Assembly: GCA_028287545.1 (NCBI GenBank)
Contig: JAQBPL010000204.1
Span: forward strand, 1-10,837
Direction: 5' to 3'
Length of the DNA stretch: 10,837 nucleotides
Origin: Vulcanimicrobiota bacterium
GTDB lineage: Bacteria > Eremiobacterota > Eremiobacteria > Baltobacterales > Baltobacteraceae
Of this stretch, positions 1 to 7,172 are shown piece by piece. Below the pieces are notes generated by a model. It was not told the origin of the DNA, ran no database searches, and worked only from the letters and a program-made list of their open reading frames with translations. The stretch's first letter is position 1; the number at the start of each line of letters is the position of its first letter. The position numbers were made by a program, and so were the translations under genes.

Positions 1-997
1 CCTTGAGGTTGTGGACCTCCGGGAAGAAGTAGTCTTTCCAGCTCGCCGGCTTGTTCTTGATCGTCCCGGCGCGGTACATGAGGTCGGCGAACTTCATCGA
101 CTGCTGCGGGGCGGTGGAGTAGACGAAATTCGGGTCGCTCATGATCTTCGTCAGCTCGTCGACGGTAAGTTTCTCCTTCGAGTCCTTGAGGTAGATTTCC
201 GCAGCGAGGCGCCGGTTGTTCTTGATGATGTCCTCGGCCTGTCCCATCGCGGCGATGAAAACAGCGATAAGCTTCGGATTCGCGTCGTGGAACTTGGTGG
301 TGGCGAAGGAGACACCGTTCGAAGCCGGCCCGTCGGTCACGTCGATCGAGTTGAGCACCATGTGCACGCCGGGGATCTTCAGTTCTTGGTATTGGTACGG
401 CGGGAGGGAGAAGTGCCCGTTGACGTCCTTCCCCGTTTCGAGCGCCAGCAGTGCATCGGGGTGTCCGAGAGCGACGGTATACGCGTCGAGCTTGTGCGCG
501 TCGGCGTCGCCCCACAGCTTCGAGGCCGCCATCTGCATGACGATCGCCTGCGTCGAGACGCGCACGGTCGGTACCGCGATCTTGTCGGCGGCGCTGAAGT
601 CCTTGATCGTCTTGACGTTCGGGTCGCGTGAGAGCAAGAACATCGGCAACGCGCCGTTGCCCGCGACGCCGCGCACCTCGAGCGGCGTGCCCTTCGTCGC
701 GGACCACGCCGTCAGCATGTTCGTCGCTCCGCTCGTCACGATGTCGGCGTTCCCTGAGATCAGCGCGTCGACCGCGGCACCGCCGCTGTTGAAGACCATG
801 AAGTTCACCTTCAGGTCGCCGAGACCGCGCTTCTTCGCTTCTTTTTCGAGCAAGTGTTCCTGCTCGAGGATCATGATCGGCAGGTAGACGAGACCCGGCT
901 GCCGCGCGACGCGAATCTCGGTGACTTCGGCGTATGCCGGTGCGGTGACGACAAAGGTCAGGACGAGCGCGACGATGATGCGGATGAGCGTGCGCAC
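1..997 (-). CDS. NitT/TauT-family ABC transporter substrate-binding protein (3' end cut by window edge)
   Basis: Periplasmic binding protein that should capture a small organic anion and deliver it to the permease and ATPase encoded just upstream. The frame is open from 997 to the window edge, giving 332 residues. They begin with a signal peptide: a basic MRTLIR start, a hydrophobic core, and a predicted signal peptidase I site after Ala-Tyr-Ala at residue 23. The mature protein opens EVTEIRVARQPGLVYLPIMI, and later segments such as GHFSLPPYQYQELK and the end SWKDYFFPEVHNLK are typical of the SsuA/TauA/NMT1-like family. Relatives end a few residues after this last motif, so little is missing. 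I chose the GTG start because GAGGAGA lies 6 nt upstream. An ATG at 1012 overlapping the permease stop (ATGA) would add five residues but shows no ribosome site. The ligand is unknown; sulfonate, nitrate-like, pyrimidine and aromatic acid ligands all occur in this fold. Confidence 0.9.
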   Translation of the reverse strand, partial: MRTLIRIIVALVLTFVVTAPAYAEVTEIRVARQPGLVYLPIMILEQEHLLEKEAKKRGLGDLKVNFMVFNSGGAAVDALISGNADIVTSGATNMLTAWSATKGTPLEVRGVAGNGALPMFLLSRDPNVKTIKDFSAADKIAVPTVRVSTQAIVMQMAASKLWGDADAHKLDAYTVALGHPDALLALETGKDVNGHFSLPPYQYQELKIPGVHMVLNSIDVTDGPASNGVSFATTKFHDANPKLIAVFIAAMGQAEDIIKNNRRLAAEIYLKDSKEKLTVDELTKIMSDPNFVYSTAPQQSMKFADLMYRAGTIKNKPASWKDYFFPEVHNLK

Positions 998-1003
998 AAG
1001 ATA

Positions 1004-1010
1004 TCTCCTC
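1004..1010 (-). promoter_or_regulatory. Shine-Dalgarno site deciding the GTG start of the substrate-binding protein
   Basis: Minus-strand GAGGAGA lies 6 nt before the GTG at 997. It sits inside the five extra codons that the alternative ATG at 1012 would add, which favours GTG as the true start and leaves an 11-nt gap after the permease stop. Confidence 0.6.
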
Positions 1011-1896
1011 ATGACGTGGCCATGCCCCAGCGGCGAATGGTGCGGGTCTCGATGGTCCGAAAGATGACGTTCTCGACGAGCAGTCCGATGATGATGACGG
1101 TGAACAACGCGGCGAAGACGTTCGGGATGTCCAGAATGTTCTTGTTGGTGACGATGAACCAGCCGAGTCCACCGCTCCCGGATTGCACCCCGAAGACCAG
1201 CTCCGCGGCGATCAGCGTGCGCCAGGCGAACGCCCAGCCGATCTTGAGTCCGGTCAGGATGCTCGGAAAGGCCGCCGGTATGAGGATCAGCGCGACGTAG
1301 CGCAGCCCGCGCAGGCCGTAGTTCTTGCCGACCATGCGCATCGTGGGCGACACCGAGACGAAGCCGGAGTGCGTGTTGAGCGCGACCGGCCACAGCACAG
1401 AATGGATCAGAACGAACGAAAGGCTCAGCGGCGTGAGGCCGAACCAGATGAGCGCCAGCGGGAGGAGCGCGATCGCCGGCAGCGGGTTGAACATCGCCGT
1501 CAGCGTTTCGAGCAGATCCGAGCCGATGCGCGTAGTCGTGGCGAGCGCGGTGAGCGCCGCGGCGATGACGACGCCGGCGCCGTAACCCACGAGCAGCACC
1601 TTGATCGAAAGCCACACTCTTAGCGGCAGCTCGCCGCTGATCATCGCGGCCGCGAACGCCCGGACCGTGGCGCTGAACGTCGGGACGAGCAACTGGTTGT
1701 TGACCCACCGCGCGTAGAGTTCCCAGATCAGCGCGAGGACGAGCAGGATCGCGAGTTTGCGCAGCGCCCCGTTGTTCCCGATCGTCTCCCACGTCGTGAG
1801 CCGCTTCGATGCGATCGCGAACTTGCTCGCGTCGACCGTCGTCGCGAGACGCTCGGGCCGTGGTTCGACGCTCTGCGGCGGCTCAGTTGTTCGCAA
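1009..1896 (-). CDS. ABC transporter permease, SsuC/TauC-like
   Basis: Inner-membrane subunit forming the channel of the importer; 295 aa, a normal length for the family. About 40 polar N-terminal residues precede the first membrane segment (about 46-63). Further hydrophobic segments lie near 98-120, 130-152, 156-175, 200-215 and 260-280, matching the binding-protein-dependent transport domain. The EAA-type loop that contacts the ATPase is visible at about 190-220 (GKNYGLRG, then IPAAFPSILTGLKIG). The start is TTG at 1896, overlapping the ATPase stop by 14 bp. It is supported by GGAGG 6 nt upstream, and the frame has no better start. The tight overlap implies translational coupling with the ATPase. 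The stop TGA at 1009-1011 overlaps an ATG on the same strand, but the downstream binding protein more likely starts at 997. Confidence 0.92.
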   Translation of the reverse strand: MRTTEPPQSVEPRPERLATTVDASKFAIASKRLTTWETIGNNGALRKLAILLVLALIWELYARWVNNQLLVPTFSATVRAFAAAMISGELPLRVWLSIKVLLVGYGAGVVIAAALTALATTTRIGSDLLETLTAMFNPLPAIALLPLALIWFGLTPLSLSFVLIHSVLWPVALNTHSGFVSVSPTMRMVGKNYGLRGLRYVALILIPAAFPSILTGLKIGWAFAWRTLIAAELVFGVQSGSGGLGWFIVTNKNILDIPNVFAALFTVIIIGLLVENVIFRTIETRTIRRWGMATS

Positions 1897-2659
1897 GCTG
1901 CGCCTCCACGGGTTCGGCGAACAGGATCTCGTGGATGCGTTCTTCGAGCAGCCGCGCGGCGTCAGGCTCCGCGCCGGTCCGCGGTACGCTGCAGAGCTCG
2001 GCCTTCACCTGTCCTGGGTGCGGCGAGAGCAGTAGGATGCGGCTGCCGACCTTGATCGCCTCGGCGATCGAATGCGTCACGAAGATCATCGTGAAGCCAA
2101 TCTCGTCCCAAAGGTCGAGCAGCTCGTCCTGCATCTTGCGCCGCGTCAGCGCGTCGAGCGCCGCGAACGGCTCGTCCATCAGCAGGATATCCGGTTCCAT
2201 CGCCATGGCGCGCGCGATGGCGACGCGCTGCTTCATCCCGCCCGAGAGCGTGTGCGGGTACTGATCCGCATATTCCGTAAGGTTGACCTTGTCGATGTAT
2301 TCGCGCGCCCGTTCCGCAGCCTGCGCCGCGGGCAGCTTCCCGCTCACCAGCATCGGGAACGTGACGTTCTCGCGAACGGTCTTCCAGGGCAAGAGCTGGT
2401 CGAATTCCTGAAAGACCATCATGCGATCGGGACCCGGCCGGCTGACCACCTCGCCTTTGAGGCGGATCGTGCCTTCGACCGGCGTCAGGTAGCCGCCGAC
2501 GGCTTTGAGCAGCGTCGACTTGCCGCAGCCGGAGGGACCCAGAACCACGAACCGCTCCGAGGGGAACACCTCGAAGCCGACGCGGTATGTCGCGGTCACC
2601 AAGTGATCGCGCGTCTTGTACTGCAGCGTGACGCCATCGACGTCGAGCAGCGGCGTCAA
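1883..2659 (-). CDS. ABC transporter ATP-binding protein, SsuB/TauB/NitT-like
   Basis: Cytoplasmic ATPase that powers the importer; 258 aa, the usual length. All nucleotide-binding motifs are intact: Walker A GPSGCGKST at about 41-49, Q-loop at FQEFDQLLPW (about 83-92), ABC signature LSGGMKQRVAIARA (about 138-151), Walker B DILLMDEP (about 157-164), D-loop AALDAL, and the switch histidine in VTHS (about 194-197). This pattern, with the LPW after the Q-loop, is typical of the nitrate/sulfonate/taurine class. The start is probably TTG at 2659: upstream the frame stays open for only about a dozen codons and contains no ATG or GTG, and the TTG begins where homologues begin. No clear ribosome site is visible. 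A 9-bp hairpin lies just upstream (2677-2703). It is the second gene of the operon, 55 bp after the ThDP enzyme. Confidence 0.93.
   Translation of the reverse strand: MTPLLDVDGVTLQYKTRDHLVTATYRVGFEVFPSERFVVLGPSGCGKSTLLKAVGGYLTPVEGTIRLKGEVVSRPGPDRMMVFQEFDQLLPWKTVRENVTFPMLVSGKLPAAQAAERAREYIDKVNLTEYADQYPHTLSGGMKQRVAIARAMAMEPDILLMDEPFAALDALTRRKMQDELLDLWDEIGFTMIFVTHSIAEAIKVGSRILLLSPHPGQVKAELCSVPRTGAEPDAARLLEERIHEILFAEPVEAQLANN
1903..1907 (-). promoter_or_regulatory. Shine-Dalgarno site deciding the TTG start of the permease
   Basis: Minus-strand GGAGG, inside the last codons of the ATPase gene, is followed by 6 nt and then TTG at 1896. It is the reason for accepting a TTG start there. Confidence 0.6.
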
Positions 2660-2676
2660 TCCGAGCCGGTTGAAAG

Positions 2677-2703
2677 TTCCGTGAGGGCCAGCATCTCACG
2701 GAA
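2677..2703 (-). repeat. Intercistronic inverted repeat (9-bp perfect stem, 9-nt loop)
   Basis: TTCCGTGAG at 2677-2685 is exactly complementary to CTCACGGAA at 2695-2703. It fills most of the 55-bp gap between the ThDP enzyme and the ATPase and ends 17 nt before the ATPase start. No T-run follows on the minus strand, so it does not look like an intrinsic terminator. A processing or stabilising hairpin, or a regulator site, is more likely. Confidence 0.6.
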
Positions 2704-2714
2704 TCTTTGCCCGC

Positions 2715-4367
2715 CTACACGTTTCCCCTCCGCAGCGCGGTCAGCGTCGTGCGGGGGGTGATGCGCTCGGGGTCGGTCCGCAGCTCGAGAACGGCGGGGC
2801 GTCCGCAGGCGAGCGCCGTCTCGAAGGCGGCTGCGAACTCGGCGGTGCGCTCCACGATCGCGCCGTGCGCCCCGAACGCGCGAGCGTAGGCGGCGAAATC
2901 GGGGTTCACCAGGTCCGTCGCGATGACGCGGCCGGGATAGTGCCGCTCCTGGTGCATGCGGATCGTCCCGTACATTCCGTTGTTGATCACCACCACGACG
3001 ACGGCGGCGCCGTACTGAACGGCTGTAGCGAGCTCGTGGCCGCTCATCGTGAAGCAGCCGTCGCCGGCGAACGCGACGACCACGCGATCCGGGAAGCGCA
3101 GCTTCGCGGCGATGGCCGCCGGGACGCCGTACCCCATCGCGCCGCTGGTCGGGCCGAGCTGCGTCCCGAACCCCTTGTAGACGAAGAAGCGGTGCAGCCA
3201 GGTCGTGTAGTTGCCGGCCCCGTTGCAGACGATCGCATCGTCGGGTAAGCGCTGCGACAGATAGCCCACGACCTGCGCCAGGTCGAGCTTACCGCCGTCG
3301 CCGCTCGGCTCGAGGTTGAGCTCGTAGTCGCGGCGAGCGTCGGCGGTCCAGCCGGTCCAGGCCGGTGCTTCGATCGGCGCGACCGCATCGAGCGCGCGGG
3401 CGAACTCTGCCGGGCCGGCGTTGATCGGGAGGTCCGCCTCGAACACCCGGCCGAGCTCGTCCGGATCGGCGTGAACGTGGATGAGCCGCTGCTTGGGGCG
3501 GGGCGCTTCGATCAACGTGTAGCCGCCGGTCGGAACTTCGCTCAACCGGCCCCCGACGGCGATGATGAGATCGGCGCTGCGCACGCGCGCCGCGAGGGCC
3601 GGATTCGGGCCCAGCCCGAGGTCGCCGGCGTAGTGCGGATCGCGATTGTCAAAGAGCCCCTGGCGGCGGAACGAACACGCGACCGGCAGCGCGTTGCGGT
3701 GGGCGAAGCGCGCCATCGCGCCGCACGCGTCGGCGTCCCAGCCGCTGCCGCCGAGGATCACGAGCGGCCGTTGAGCCGCGGCGAGCAGCGCGCGCATGCG
3801 CGCGATGTCCGCGTCGCCGGGATGCGGTGCGATGCGAACCGCAGGCGCCAGATCCGGGGCTAGGGACTTTTCGCTCAGGACGTCTTCGGGCAACGCGAGG
3901 ACCACTGGTCCGGGCCGCCCGGACATGGCGACGTGGAAACCGCGCGTTACGAACTCGGGGATGCGCGCCGGATCGTCGATCTCGGCGGCCCATTTCGCGA
4001 GCCCGCCGAAGACGCGCGGGTAGTCGATCTCCTGAAACGCTTCGCGGCCCTGCATCCCGCGCGCGACCTGACCCACGAACAGGAGCATCGGTGTCGAGTC
4101 CTGGCGCGCCGTGTGGACGCCGATGCTCGCATGCGTTGCTCCGGGCGCGCGGGTGACGAAGCAGATCCCCGGCCGTCCGGTCAGCTTTCCGTAGGCCTCG
4201 GCCATGTTGGCGGCGGCAGCCTCATGCCGGCATGCGATGACGCGAATGCCGCGCGCGTCGTGGAGCGCGTCGAGCACGGCGATGTAGCTCTCACCCGGCA
4301 CGCAAAAGACGGTATCGACGCCGTTCTTCACGAGCACGTCGACCAGGAGTGTTCCGCCCGTACGCAT
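2715..4367 (-). CDS. Thiamine-diphosphate-dependent enzyme, acetolactate synthase/2-oxoacid decarboxylase-like
   Basis: Cytoplasmic ThDP enzyme of 550 aa with the three-domain layout of acetolactate synthase and benzoylformate decarboxylase relatives. The N-terminal pyrimidine-binding domain (about 1-165) holds GVDTVFCVPGESY and the cofactor-activating glutamate in CRHEAAAANMAEAYG (about Glu49). A central domain spans about 180-310. The C-terminal diphosphate domain (about 365-535) has the metal-binding motif GDG at about 435-437, followed by NN at about 462-463. Such enzymes cleave or ligate next to a 2-oxo acid carbonyl; the substrate is not readable here. It leads an operon with a NitT/TauT-type importer, so it probably acts on the imported compound or its product. 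I chose ATG at 4367 because the family starts MRTGG and because the promoter's -10 ends 7 nt before this ATG. The frame extends to a TTG at 4403, but that TTG is the -35 box. Confidence 0.92.
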   Translation of the reverse strand: MRTGGTLLVDVLVKNGVDTVFCVPGESYIAVLDALHDARGIRVIACRHEAAAANMAEAYGKLTGRPGICFVTRAPGATHASIGVHTARQDSTPMLLFVGQVARGMQGREAFQEIDYPRVFGGLAKWAAEIDDPARIPEFVTRGFHVAMSGRPGPVVLALPEDVLSEKSLAPDLAPAVRIAPHPGDADIARMRALLAAAQRPLVILGGSGWDADACGAMARFAHRNALPVACSFRRQGLFDNRDPHYAGDLGLGPNPALAARVRSADLIIAVGGRLSEVPTGGYTLIEAPRPKQRLIHVHADPDELGRVFEADLPINAGPAEFARALDAVAPIEAPAWTGWTADARRDYELNLEPSGDGGKLDLAQVVGYLSQRLPDDAIVCNGAGNYTTWLHRFFVYKGFGTQLGPTSGAMGYGVPAAIAAKLRFPDRVVVAFAGDGCFTMSGHELATAVQYGAAVVVVVINNGMYGTIRMHQERHYPGRVIATDLVNPDFAAYARAFGAHGAIVERTAEFAAAFETALACGRPAVLELRTDPERITPRTTLTALRRGNV

Positions 4368-4374
4368 CGGCGGG

Positions 4375-4403
4375 AGCATAGCGAGCAGGTTGGCTGCTGT
4401 CAA
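4375..4403 (-). promoter_or_regulatory. Sigma70-type promoter giving a predicted leaderless transcript of the ThDP-enzyme/ABC operon
   Basis: On the minus strand a perfect -35 TTGACA (4403-4398) is followed by an ideal 17-bp spacer and -10 TATGCT (4380-4375). Seven more bases lead straight to the ATG at 4367, where transcription should begin. There is no room for a ribosome site, so translation would be leaderless. The spacer carries a short inverted repeat (AGCAG, 5-nt loop, CTGCT; 4384-4398) that could bind a regulator. Confidence 0.7.
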
Positions 4404-4437
4404 GGGCGGGTACGAAAACGACGAGCGTTGGTGCGCG

Positions 4438-4443
4438 AGGAGG
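4438..4443 (+). promoter_or_regulatory. Shine-Dalgarno site of the patatin-like gene
   Basis: AGGAGG, a full match to the anti-SD core, ends 7 nt before ATG 4451 and fixes that start. It contrasts with the leaderless-looking start of the divergent ThDP gene. The 83-bp intergenic space (4368-4450) must hold both promoters; I could not pick a convincing plus-strand one. Confidence 0.7.
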
Positions 4444-4450
4444 TCGGTCG

Positions 4451-5518
4451 ATGACGATCAGCATGCCCGTGTGGCGGAAGCGAGAAGCACCGCAGAAACG
4501 GGTGCGCGCGCTGATCCTCGGCGGCGGCGGCGCGCGCGGCGCGTACGAGGCCGGCGTCGTTGCTGCGCTGACCGAACGCGAAACGTTCGACATCGTGTGC
4601 GGCACGTCGATCGGCGCGATAAACGGCATGTTCGTCGCGCAGGGCATCCCGGACCGTCTGATCGATATTTGGCGCACGATTTCGACCCGCGGCATCACGC
4701 AGCTCAAACCGGAACTCGCCGTGCTCGTGCTGCTGTGGCAGGCGGCGCACGGTTTCATGCAATCGCCCTTCACGCAGAAGGGCGGCCACGCGATGTCGAT
4801 GCTGCGCGCACTGCCGCAGTTGACGGCCACCGGCAAGCTCCCGCAGCTGCTCGGCCTCTTCGAAAGCGGCAGCGTGCGCAGCGTGATCGGTGAGATCGCG
4901 AACCTCGAGGCAGTGCGGCACACGTTCATCGTGGGCGTGACGAATCTCAGTGTCGGACGAGGCGACGCGTTCGCCTACTTTCCGCCGGAAGCCGGCGCCG
5001 CGCAAGCCGCATTCCACGCGCTCGAGACGGCCGAGCCGATCACCGCGGCGAACTACGTCGAGGCGATCTGCGCGTCCGCGGCGCTGCCGCCGGTGTACGA
5101 ACCGGTGACCATCGTCTGCGCGGACGGCACGTCGCGCACGTTCGCCGACGGCGGTTTCACCAACAACGCGCCGATCCGCCAGGCGATCGATGCGGGAGCG
5201 ACCGAGGTAACCGCCATCATCGTTGCGCCGCCGCGCACGAACGGCGATCAGCGTCGGGTCGCCTCGATGCTGGAGGTCGCCTCGATCATGCTGGACGCGA
5301 ACTGCGAACGGATGCTCGAACTCGATCTCAAACTCGCGCGGCGCATCAACGCCGACGTGCTGGCAGGGACCGCTCCCGGCAAGCGGCACGTCACCTTCCG
5401 CGTCATCAGCCCGGCCGGCCCGCTGCAGCTTCCGACGCTCGGCTTCGATGATCAAGATGAAGTGAACCGGCTCTTCGAACTCGGCTACGCCGACGGGCAC
5501 ACGGTGGCCGCGGCATAA
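4451..5518 (+). CDS. Patatin-like phospholipase family protein
   Basis: Predicted lipid acyl hydrolase using a Ser-Asp dyad; 355 aa. The oxyanion-hole loop GGGGARGAYEAG lies at about 24-35, the nucleophile elbow G-T-S-I-G at 51-55 (Ser53), and the catalytic aspartate in FADGG at 231-235 (Asp233). All three patatin blocks are thus intact and in order. There is no signal peptide, so it should act in the cytoplasm or at the inner face of the membrane, as in the RssA/YchK-like group. A fairly hydrophobic stretch at about 88-103 (ELAVLVLLWQAAH) could touch the membrane. The strong ribosome site at 4438-4443 supports the start. Only 27 bp separate it from the histidine phosphatase, suggesting co-transcription. 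The substrate is unknown. Confidence 0.9.
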   Translation: MTISMPVWRKREAPQKRVRALILGGGGARGAYEAGVVAALTERETFDIVCGTSIGAINGMFVAQGIPDRLIDIWRTISTRGITQLKPELAVLVLLWQAAHGFMQSPFTQKGGHAMSMLRALPQLTATGKLPQLLGLFESGSVRSVIGEIANLEAVRHTFIVGVTNLSVGRGDAFAYFPPEAGAAQAAFHALETAEPITAANYVEAICASAALPPVYEPVTIVCADGTSRTFADGGFTNNAPIRQAIDAGATEVTAIIVAPPRTNGDQRRVASMLEVASIMLDANCERMLELDLKLARRINADVLAGTAPGKRHVTFRVISPAGPLQLPTLGFDDQDEVNRLFELGYADGHTVAAA

Positions 5519-5545
5519 GCCGCCCTCGCTGGGTACGACTGCCTC

Positions 5546-6292
5546 GTGCAGATCGGCTGGCCCAAAGAGATCGTGATCGTCCGGCACGCGGAGAGCGCCG
5601 GGAACGTCGCGCGCGCACTCGCGTTGCAGTCCGGAGCGGCGGTCATCGAGGTCGGGCACGGGCGCGACGCCGACGTGCCGCTCTCATCGCTCGGCGAACG
5701 GCAGGCGGCGGCGCTCGGGCGCTGGGCAGCGCGGAATATGGAGCGCCTCGACGCGGTCGTGTCCTCGCCGTACGAGCGCGCGCGGGAAACCGCGCACCTC
5801 GCCCTCGCCGCCGCGGGGTGGGATGACGTGGCGGTGTTCGTCGACGAGCGTTTGCGCGAAAAGGAGTTCGGTGCGCTCGATCGGCTGACGCGGCGCGGGA
5901 TCGTCGAACGCCACCCGGAGCAGGACGAACTGCGCCGCACACTCGGGAAGTTTTACTATCGTCCGCCGGGCGGTGAGAGCTGGACCGACGTGATCCTGCG
6001 CGTGCGCTCGTATGTCGAGTCGATGCTGCGCGACCATGCGGGCGCGCGGATCGCGATCGTCACGCATCAAGTCGTCGTGCTGTGCCTGCGCTACGCGCTG
6101 GAAGGGATGACGGAAGCGCAGCTGCTCGCCGTCGATAGCGCCGGTGACCTCGCGAACTGCGGCGTGACCGTCTACCGAACCGCCGGCGATCCGCCGTATC
6201 CGGTGCTGGAAGGCTACAACCTCGTCGCGCCGCTGGAAGAAGCCGGCGAACCGGTGACGACCACTCCGGACGTGCCGCTTGCTGCCGGCTGA
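5546..6292 (+). CDS. Histidine phosphatase family protein (phosphoglycerate mutase-like)
   Basis: Cytoplasmic phosphatase or mutase of the branch-1 histidine phosphatase superfamily, 248 aa. The phospho-acceptor is His14 in VRHAES, with Arg13. Other family marks are LSSLGERQA (about 46-54), SSPYERARETA with a second conserved Arg (about Arg78), the acid region ERLREKEFG (about 101-109), and the second catalytic His174 in VTHQ. The 2-oxo acid or sugar-phosphate substrate cannot be told from the sequence. The insert between the acid region and the second His is usual for bacterial relatives annotated as phosphoglycerate mutase family. The start is GTG at 5546; no good ribosome site precedes it. 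A TACGAC box ends 6 nt upstream and could be a weak leaderless -10. The stop overlaps the start of the hydrate dehydratase by 14 bp, so these two should be translationally coupled. Confidence 0.88.
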   Translation: MQIGWPKEIVIVRHAESAGNVARALALQSGAAVIEVGHGRDADVPLSSLGERQAAALGRWAARNMERLDAVVSSPYERARETAHLALAAAGWDDVAVFVDERLREKEFGALDRLTRRGIVERHPEQDELRRTLGKFYYRPPGGESWTDVILRVRSYVESMLRDHAGARIAIVTHQVVVLCLRYALEGMTEAQLLAVDSAGDLANCGVTVYRTAGDPPYPVLEGYNLVAPLEEAGEPVTTTPDVPLAAG

Positions 6293-7154
6293 GCGGATCG
6301 ATCGCGCGCTGCTGCGCCGCTGGCCGATGCCCGTCCCGGAGGCGGGATCGAAAGAGGAGCGCGGTGAGGTGTTCGTCGTCGCCGGCGCGGCGCAGACGCC
6401 GGGCGCGGCGATCCTCGCGGCGACGTCGGCGCTGCGCGCAGGTGCGGGGAAGCTCAAGGTCGCGACTGCCGCGAGCGTCGCGGCGCACGTCGCCGCGGCG
6501 GTTCCCGAATCGCTGGTCGTCGCGCTCGACGATTTGCCGTCGGGCGGATTCGCGATCGAAAATGCGCCTACGATCGTCGGACATGCGAACGGCGCGGATG
6601 CGCTGGTGCTCGGTCCGGGACTCATCGACGAGGCGGCATCGGGATCGCTCGCCTGCGCGGTGCTCGCGCAGCTCACGACGCCCGTCCTGCTCGACGCGGC
6701 GGCGCTCGCCGGCTGCGCTACCGATCCCGACGTGCTCCACCGGCTCGGCGGCCGCGCTGTGCTGACGCCGCATGCGGGCGAGATGGCGAGGATGATGGGC
6801 ACGGAGCGCAATGCGGTGGAAGAAGACCCCGCCCGATTCGCGCGCGACGCCGCGCGTCGACTGCGCGCCATGGTGGTGATGAAAGGGGCGACGACGTACG
6901 TCGCGCAGCCGGACGGCGCGCTGTTCTGCAACATCGAGGGGGACGTCGGGCTCGCGACGTCCGGTTCGGGCGACACGCTCGCCGGGATCATCGGCGGACT
7001 GCTGGCGCGCGGGCTGCCGCCGCTCGGTGCCGCGGTGTGGGGTGTGTACTTGCACGCGCAGGCCGGCAGGGCGCTCTCGCAGCGCATAGGCCTGGGCTTT
7101 CTGGCGCGAGAGATCCCGGACGAGATTCCGGGCCTCATGCGGTGGGCGGAGTGA
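6279..7154 (+). CDS. nnrD: ADP-dependent (S)-NAD(P)H-hydrate dehydratase, stand-alone YjeF C-terminal type
   Basis: Metabolite-repair enzyme that uses ADP to dehydrate damaged NADHX or NADPHX back to NAD(P)H; ribokinase-like fold; 291 aa. Diagnostic motifs are LLRRWPMP near the N terminus, TPGAAILAATSALRAGAGK (about 40-58), GPG at about 112-114, LTPHAGEMARMM (about 162-173), and the ADP-binding/catalytic loop GSGDTLAGIIGG (about 229-240) with catalytic Asp232. There is no N-terminal epimerase (YjeF_N/NnrE) domain, unlike the fused E. coli protein, so an epimerase would have to be encoded elsewhere. The start is TTG at 6279, inside the end of the histidine phosphatase gene. The frame has no better upstream start, and ATG 6327 would remove the conserved LLRRWP. 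It is the last gene of the plus-strand cluster; the next gene converges 18 bp away. Confidence 0.9.
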   Translation: MLPAERIDRALLRRWPMPVPEAGSKEERGEVFVVAGAAQTPGAAILAATSALRAGAGKLKVATAASVAAHVAAAVPESLVVALDDLPSGGFAIENAPTIVGHANGADALVLGPGLIDEAASGSLACAVLAQLTTPVLLDAAALAGCATDPDVLHRLGGRAVLTPHAGEMARMMGTERNAVEEDPARFARDAARRLRAMVVMKGATTYVAQPDGALFCNIEGDVGLATSGSGDTLAGIIGGLLARGLPPLGAAVWGVYLHAQAGRALSQRIGLGFLAREIPDEIPGLMRWAE

Positions 7155-7172
7155 CCGGCCCGGAACAGTGGT

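Noticed and set aside
4368..4450. TPP riboswitch or other leader RNA ahead of the ThDP-enzyme operon.
   Set aside because: The promoter abuts the start codon, leaving no leader, and no THI-box-like sequence is visible.
4400..5659. Minus-strand open frame of 419 codons opposite the patatin-like gene.
   Set aside because: Arg/Asp/His-rich translation without domains, antisense to an intact lipase gene; a composition effect.
5684..7138. Minus-strand open frame of 484 codons opposite the histidine phosphatase and hydrate dehydratase.
   Set aside because: It is antisense to two well-supported enzymes with intact active sites. Its product is low-complexity (Arg/Ser/Ala/Pro-rich) with no motif, as expected of a GC-rich shadow frame.
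7155..7172. Terminator between the convergent hydrate dehydratase and Omp85-like genes.
   Set aside because: The 18-bp gap shows no stem followed by a T-run on either strand.
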